From Candidatus Aminicenantota bacterium (lineage in GTDB: Bacteria; Acidobacteriota; Aminicenantia; Aminicenantales; Aminicenantaceae), in the NCBI GenBank assembly GCA_016926925.1, contig JAFGNQ010000468.1, forward strand, positions 1 through 8,528: 8,528 bases of DNA, in the 5' to 3' direction. Positions 4,698-8,528 of the stretch are shown in pieces (position 1 is the stretch's first letter; every line of letters begins with the position of its first letter). The notes under the pieces were generated by a model. The model searched no databases and had not been told where the DNA came from. It saw nothing but the letters and a program-made list of their open reading frames with translations. The position numbers and the translations under genes were made by a program.

Positions 4698-6113
4698 ATG
4701 GAATCCTACGGTTGGCTCTCGATCCTCCCGCCCCTGCTGGCCATCTTCCTCGCTATTAAAACGAAGCACGTCTACTTATCTCTGACCCTCGGTATTTGGT
4801 TGGGGTGGACGATCATCCACGGCTGGAATCCGCTGGCCGGACTCATCCATACAGTCAATATTCTCGTGGCCGTCTTCGAAGACGCAGACAACACACGTGT
4901 TATCCTGTTCAGTGCCATGATCGGAGCCATCATCACCTTCACACAATTCTCCGGAGGCATGAAAGGATTCGTCAATTGGGTCGTGGGCAAAGGACTTGTC
5001 AAGACGAGAAAATCGGCCAGCTTACTCGCCTGGTTCTTGGGATTCATCATTTTTATCGAGAGCAGCATCTGTGTGCTCGTCTCCGGCGCCGTTGCCCGGC
5101 CAATTTTCGACAAACTCAAAGTTTCCCGTGAAAAACTGGCCTACATTCTGGATTCCACATCGGCGCCCAAGTGCATCATCATTCCCTTGAACGCTTGGGG
5201 AGCTTTTATCCTGGCTTTGCTCGCCTCTCAAGGAATCGAAGAACCGGTGAAGCTTTTCATCGCTTCCATTCCTTTCAATTTTTATGCATTCGCAGCCCTC
5301 ATCCTGGTCCTGATCGTTATCTTCACCGGGAAGGATTTCGGCCCGATGAAAGAAGCGGAAAGGCGCGTCAGGGAAGAAGGAAAACTCCTCAGAGACAAGG
5401 CTGAACCTCTTATCTCTGACGATGTGGTCATGATGAAGGAAAAACAAGGTGTGCCTCCCCGAGCTATAAATATGATCCTGCCTGTGGCCGTCATGGTCGT
5501 CATGATGCCTGTCGTGCTTTTTATAACCGGCAAGGGAAATATCATGGAGGGATCCGGATCCCTTTCCGTCCTCTGGGCGGTCATCTGCGGAGTGGGCGCC
5601 GCTGCCGTCGCCTATAAAGCTCAGAAAATCATGACGGGAAAAGAGATAACGGATGTCTTCATGAAAGGAGTGGGAGGCTTGATTCCACTGGCCAGCTTGA
5701 TGATCCTGGCCTTTTCCATCGGCGACACCTGTGATGCCCTGGGAACCGGGCCTTTCGTCGCCCAGGCAGCCAAATCCACGCTCAATCCCGGGCTCATCCC
5801 GGCCGTCCTCTTTCTCATCTCCTGCTTTATCGCCTTCTCGACCGGAACCTCCTGGGGCACATTCGCCATCATGATCCCGATTGCAGTTCCCATGATCAAC
5901 ATCATCGGCCTGCACCCGGGCTTGATTATCGCCTCTGTACTGGGAGGCGGTGTGTTCGGAGACCATTGTTCGCCCATCTCGGATACGACCATCATTTCCT
6001 CCATGGCCTCTGCCACAGACCATATCGACCATGTCAGAACTCAGATCCCCTACGCGCTGACCGCAGCCGGTATTGCTATCATCCTCTTCCTCGTGTTCGG
6101 TTTCGTCCTGTGA
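4698..6113 (+). CDS. nhaC: Na+/H+ antiporter, NhaC family
   Basis: A 471-residue polytopic inner-membrane protein of the NhaC antiporter family, which exchanges cytoplasmic Na+ for external H+. The N-terminus (MESYGWLSILPPLLAIFLAI) is the usual one. Family signatures are SREKLAYILDSTSAP (143-157), STGTSWGTFAIMIPIAVPM (381-399) and GDHCSPISDTTIISS (421-435). About eleven membrane segments are seen, with a charged cytoplasmic loop at about 211-256. From memory, many NhaC proteins have FFDDYxNxLxVG just before the SREKLAY segment; here it reads FIESSICVLVSG (119-130), so the acidic pair is replaced by E-S. This suggests a subfamily, perhaps with another exchanged substrate, so the exact ion pair is less sure than the family. 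The ATG at 4698 is favoured over an upstream ATG at 4542 because the family N-terminus begins here and the promoter and repeat lie between. No partner subunit is nearby. Confidence 0.88.
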   Translation: MESYGWLSILPPLLAIFLAIKTKHVYLSLTLGIWLGWTIIHGWNPLAGLIHTVNILVAVFEDADNTRVILFSAMIGAIITFTQFSGGMKGFVNWVVGKGLVKTRKSASLLAWFLGFIIFIESSICVLVSGAVARPIFDKLKVSREKLAYILDSTSAPKCIIIPLNAWGAFILALLASQGIEEPVKLFIASIPFNFYAFAALILVLIVIFTGKDFGPMKEAERRVREEGKLLRDKAEPLISDDVVMMKEKQGVPPRAINMILPVAVMVVMMPVVLFITGKGNIMEGSGSLSVLWAVICGVGAAAVAYKAQKIMTGKEITDVFMKGVGGLIPLASLMILAFSIGDTCDALGTGPFVAQAAKSTLNPGLIPAVLFLISCFIAFSTGTSWGTFAIMIPIAVPMINIIGLHPGLIIASVLGGGVFGDHCSPISDTTIISSMASATDHIDHVRTQIPYALTAAGIAIILFLVFGFVL

Positions 6114-6216
6114 ACAGGAATGGAAAAATAATAAACTGCCTGGAATGTTCACGCTTTAAAATAAATACCGCCGCGTGACGCCGCCCAGTCAGACGATGAA
6201 ACGGAGTGCGAGCCGC

Positions 6217-8337
6217 ATGAATAAAAAAACTGCCTTCCTTTTCTCGTTTCTATTTCTAACCTTGATGAGTCAACCCGGCCTCCAAAGTCAAGACAAAATC
6301 TCTGCGCCTTACTCAGACGCCATTAAGAAATATGAGGCCTTCGTCAGCGAACATATGGCGCTTGACAGAGTCCCCGGATTGACGGTAGGGTTTTTAAAGG
6401 ACGGCCATGTCTGGGTACAGGGATTCGGCTATGCCGATCTGGAAAACAAGGTTCCCGCCATGCCGGAAAGCTCCTATCGACTCGCATCGGTCAGCAAAAC
6501 CATCACCGCATTGGCCGTTCTGAAACTCGTTGAGATGGGAAAGATCGACCTGGATGCGGAGGTTCAAAAATACGTGCCCTATTTCCCCAAAAAAACATGG
6601 CCGGTTACGATCCGCAAACTTCTGGGGCACCTAGGAGGAATCAGTCATTACAGGGACTACAATATGGAGGGGCACATCAAGGTTCACAAGAACACCCGGG
6701 AGGCTCTGGCCATATTCCAAGATTTCGAGCTGGTCGCAGAACCGGGAACGCTCTACCATTATTCCAGCTACGGATTCAATCTCCTGGGAGCTGCAGTGGA
6801 AGGAGCCTCGGGTCAACCCTATGGAGTTTTCATCAAAGAAAACATATTCGACCCGCTGGGAATGACCGGTTCCAGACTGGATGATCCCGTAGACATCATC
6901 CCCCACAGGGTCCGCGGCTACCGCTTGCTCAACGGCCGGATCAAAAACTCCGAATACGTGGATGTGTCCAGCCGTTTCGGCGGCGGCGGCCTGCGATCGA
7001 GTGTCGTCGACCTCCTGAAATACGCCATCGGCATTCTCGATAAAAAACTTTTGCATGAAGAGACTTGGCGGCAGATGTTCACCCCCATGGTTCTCCGTAA
7101 CGGTCACTTCACGCACTATGGAATGGGTTGGGATACCCGGGATTGGAACGGCCATTTCCAGGTATCCCACGGCGGCGCACAGCCGGAAACCCGGACGCAT
7201 CTGTTGATTTTTCCGGTCGAACGTTTTGCCATCGCCATAGCATCCAATTTCGAGAGTTGCGACCGCACCCCATACGTTGAAAGGTTGGCCGAGCTGATCC
7301 TCGATGAGGACATGGACCTCAAGTTCTATGCGCCCGACAAGGACAGCCAAACTCTACTCACGACCATCCGGAACATATTCTCTCGCGGGCTCAGCATGTA
7401 TCTCTGGAACAAAAAATCCATCGCCGCTGAGGAGGAGGATCTGGCCGATGCCTTCTCCTATTTCCACCAAAATGTCAACAAAGGAAGTCTGAGCGCCCAA
7501 TACAAAAAAACAAGAAAGAAAATCGAAGAAGGTTTCCAGCCTGCGACGGATCAAGCTCTGGTTAAGGTCGGAAGCTTTATGGCCTCGGAACTGGCCGATG
7601 CCATGGGCGAAGATGCCCTTAAAACTTACCACAAACGTGGTCCATTGGCATTCTTCGCAGACTACATAACAACCGGCAAGTCCCGGCCTGGCAGCAAATC
7701 CGGCTACAAATTCGGGAAAAACATCTCGGAGATGATTGCCCACTGGGCCGCACAATGGGGCAGGGTTTATACCGAAGAGACAAAGAATCCCTTCCTCTCC
7801 CCAGAGGAAGATGTGATCGATCAGGGACGCCGGTTGAAAGAGAGATTTTCTGGAATGGAAATTTATCCCGATTACGCAGAATCCATTAACAGAGTGTCAC
7901 AATATTTCCTGAAGAGGGGAGAATACGATAAAGCCTTCGCCACGCTCAGCCTTGCTATGGACCTCTATCCCGGAAGACCCGGGCCGCTCTGCGGCCTCGC
8001 TGCGGCACATATCTGGACAGGAGACCCGGAATCTGCGTTGAGACTTTACAGGAGAGCTATAGCACTTGACGCGGAACCTTCCGGCAGCATGTTGAACCTT
8101 CTGTACACCCTGGCGCAACAGCTCAACGAGGAAGGTCATTTCGACAAAATCTTCACCGTTTTTTCTGTAGCCGAAGCCCTTTTTCCAAAAAACGCTAAAC
8201 TTATGACCGATATCGGAGATGCTTTTCTTGAGACCGGGGACAGAAAAAAGGCCATTGCCTACTATGAAAAGGCCCTCAAGATAGCCCCGGGATTCAAGCT
8301 GGCCAAAGAAAAGCTCGAGAGGGCGAAAGGCAGATAG
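6217..8337 (+). CDS. Exported class C beta-lactamase-fold serine hydrolase with C-terminal TPRs
   Basis: A 706-residue protein in three parts. After a signal peptide (MNKK, hydrophobic residues 6-18, cut near Q25) come residues about 35-370, the serine beta-lactamase/DD-peptidase fold (PF00144 type): the nucleophile motif SVSK (S91, K94), the second motif YSS (182-184) in place of Y-x-N, and HGG (318-320) as the third motif. YSS/YST is common in LACTB-like and esterase-like members, so peptidase or esterase activity is more likely than antibiotic resistance. Residues about 375-550 are a helical region I cannot assign. Residues about 556-701 contain TPR-like helix pairs, including GDAFLETGDRKKAIAYYEKA (667-686), for protein binding. 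The start at 6217 is chosen because GGAG (6203-6206) lies 10 bases before it and it begins a clean signal peptide; starts at 6175 (GTG) and 6196 are in frame but have no such site. It probably acts in the periplasm on cell-wall or peptide substrates. It follows the antiporter gene by 103 bases, so co-transcription is possible. Confidence 0.87.
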   Translation: MNKKTAFLFSFLFLTLMSQPGLQSQDKISAPYSDAIKKYEAFVSEHMALDRVPGLTVGFLKDGHVWVQGFGYADLENKVPAMPESSYRLASVSKTITALAVLKLVEMGKIDLDAEVQKYVPYFPKKTWPVTIRKLLGHLGGISHYRDYNMEGHIKVHKNTREALAIFQDFELVAEPGTLYHYSSYGFNLLGAAVEGASGQPYGVFIKENIFDPLGMTGSRLDDPVDIIPHRVRGYRLLNGRIKNSEYVDVSSRFGGGGLRSSVVDLLKYAIGILDKKLLHEETWRQMFTPMVLRNGHFTHYGMGWDTRDWNGHFQVSHGGAQPETRTHLLIFPVERFAIAIASNFESCDRTPYVERLAELILDEDMDLKFYAPDKDSQTLLTTIRNIFSRGLSMYLWNKKSIAAEEEDLADAFSYFHQNVNKGSLSAQYKKTRKKIEEGFQPATDQALVKVGSFMASELADAMGEDALKTYHKRGPLAFFADYITTGKSRPGSKSGYKFGKNISEMIAHWAAQWGRVYTEETKNPFLSPEEDVIDQGRRLKERFSGMEIYPDYAESINRVSQYFLKRGEYDKAFATLSLAMDLYPGRPGPLCGLAAAHIWTGDPESALRLYRRAIALDAEPSGSMLNLLYTLAQQLNEEGHFDKIFTVFSVAEALFPKNAKLMTDIGDAFLETGDRKKAIAYYEKALKIAPGFKLAKEKLERAKGR

Positions 8338-8351
8338 AAAACCGGCTTAAC

Positions 8352-8370
8352 GCCTTCCCGCGAAGGCTCT
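8352..8370 (+). terminator. Possible weak terminator after the hydrolase gene
   Basis: GCCTTC (8352-8357) and GAAGGC (8362-8367) form a perfect 6-base stem around a CCGC loop, 15 bases after the hydrolase stop codon. The following bases (TCTAATTGC) are not a real T tract, so termination would be partial at best. It may separate the hydrolase from the oxidoreductase gene. Confidence 0.4.
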
Positions 8371-8403
8371 AATTGCTGAAATTTTGTAGAGAAAGGTGCT
8401 CCA

Positions 8404-8528
8404 ATGACAAAAGGACCGGGCGACGTCTTTCAGGAGGAAACAAGGTATGAACGGGGCCGGCTCCCCGGAGGCTACCTGGATTGGAATGCCAAACCCGAAA
8501 CATACAAGACCTATCCGGAGGCACCCAA
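8404..8528 (+). CDS. SagB/ThcOx-family oxidoreductase, N-terminal part (cut by window end)
   Basis: An ATG at 8404, preceded by AAAGG (8392-8396), opens a frame that stays open for 41 codons to the window end. The visible part includes GDVFQEETRYERGRLPGG (residues 6-23), then LDWNAKP (25-31), then YKTYPEAP (34-41). This string of motifs (FQxxTxYxR, GGxLDW, P-x-x-YKxYP) is, from memory, the typical start of SagB/ThcOx-type nitroreductase-fold proteins. Members bind FMN; the characterised ones oxidise azolines to azoles during maturation of thiazole/oxazole-modified peptides. Many bacterial and archaeal members stand alone with unknown substrates, and no YcaO cyclodehydratase or precursor gene is visible here. 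The FMN-binding part is outside the window, so the call rests on the N-terminal motifs only. Confidence 0.7.
   Translation, partial: MTKGPGDVFQEETRYERGRLPGGYLDWNAKPETYKTYPEAP

Noticed and set aside
6114..6216. Promoter between the antiporter and hydrolase genes (TTTAAAATAAAT near 6155)
   Set aside because: The AT-rich stretch has no -35 element at a suitable distance, so I cannot tell a promoter from plain AT-rich spacer.
6217..7330. Antibiotic-resistance beta-lactamase
   Set aside because: The second motif is YSS not YxN, the protein carries TPR repeats, and there is no AmpR-like regulator; LACTB-like hydrolases fit better.
1..8528. CRISPR array, tRNA, rRNA, complete insertion sequence, or anti-phage system
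   Set aside because: I saw no regularly spaced short repeats, no cloverleaf with CCA end, no full transposase and no known defence protein. The lone DEDDh exonuclease is not enough to call one.

Overview
The window comes from a Gram-negative bacterium. It carries a TonB-type energy transducer, a lipoprotein-like small protein and a secreted protein. Protein style and gene mix (stand-alone radical SAM protein, serine beta-lactamase-like hydrolase with a TPR tail, SagB-type oxidoreductase) fit an Acidobacteriota/Aminicenantes-like lineage. That placement is inference from impression; there is no rRNA or marker gene here.

Layout, left to right. 1-140: a partial copy of a dispersed repeat, then a small hairpin and the Shine-Dalgarno of a radical SAM gene (141-1079). 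1080-1309: spacer with a good sigma-70-type promoter (1217-1245) for a small putative lipoprotein gene (1310-1708). 1709-2110: a 402-base spacer with an inverted copy of the repeat whose hairpin, read rightward, is followed by seven T and looks like an intrinsic terminator; two further inverted repeats follow. 2111-3779: a TonB-like gene overlapping by 8 bases a gene for an unrecognised secreted protein. 3836-4375: a DEDDh 3'-5' exonuclease on the minus strand. 4376-4697: the divergent spacer with the third repeat copy and a strong promoter whose predicted start lies only about 4 bases before the NhaC-type antiporter gene (4698-6113). 6217-8337: exported class C beta-lactamase-fold hydrolase with C-terminal TPRs. 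8404-8528: the first 41 codons of a probable SagB/ThcOx-family oxidoreductase cut by the window end.

The genes do not form one obvious pathway. The clearest functional unit is the TonB-like/secreted-protein pair. The rest look like independent housekeeping or accessory functions: DNA end processing, ion homeostasis, periplasmic hydrolysis.

The most interesting signal is non-coding: a degenerate dispersed repeat (about 160 bases, three copies, both orientations). In three separately aligned segments every substitution I counted is a transition, and its hairpin keeps pairing through compensatory changes. I see no CRISPR, tRNA, rRNA, complete insertion sequence or recognisable defence system.
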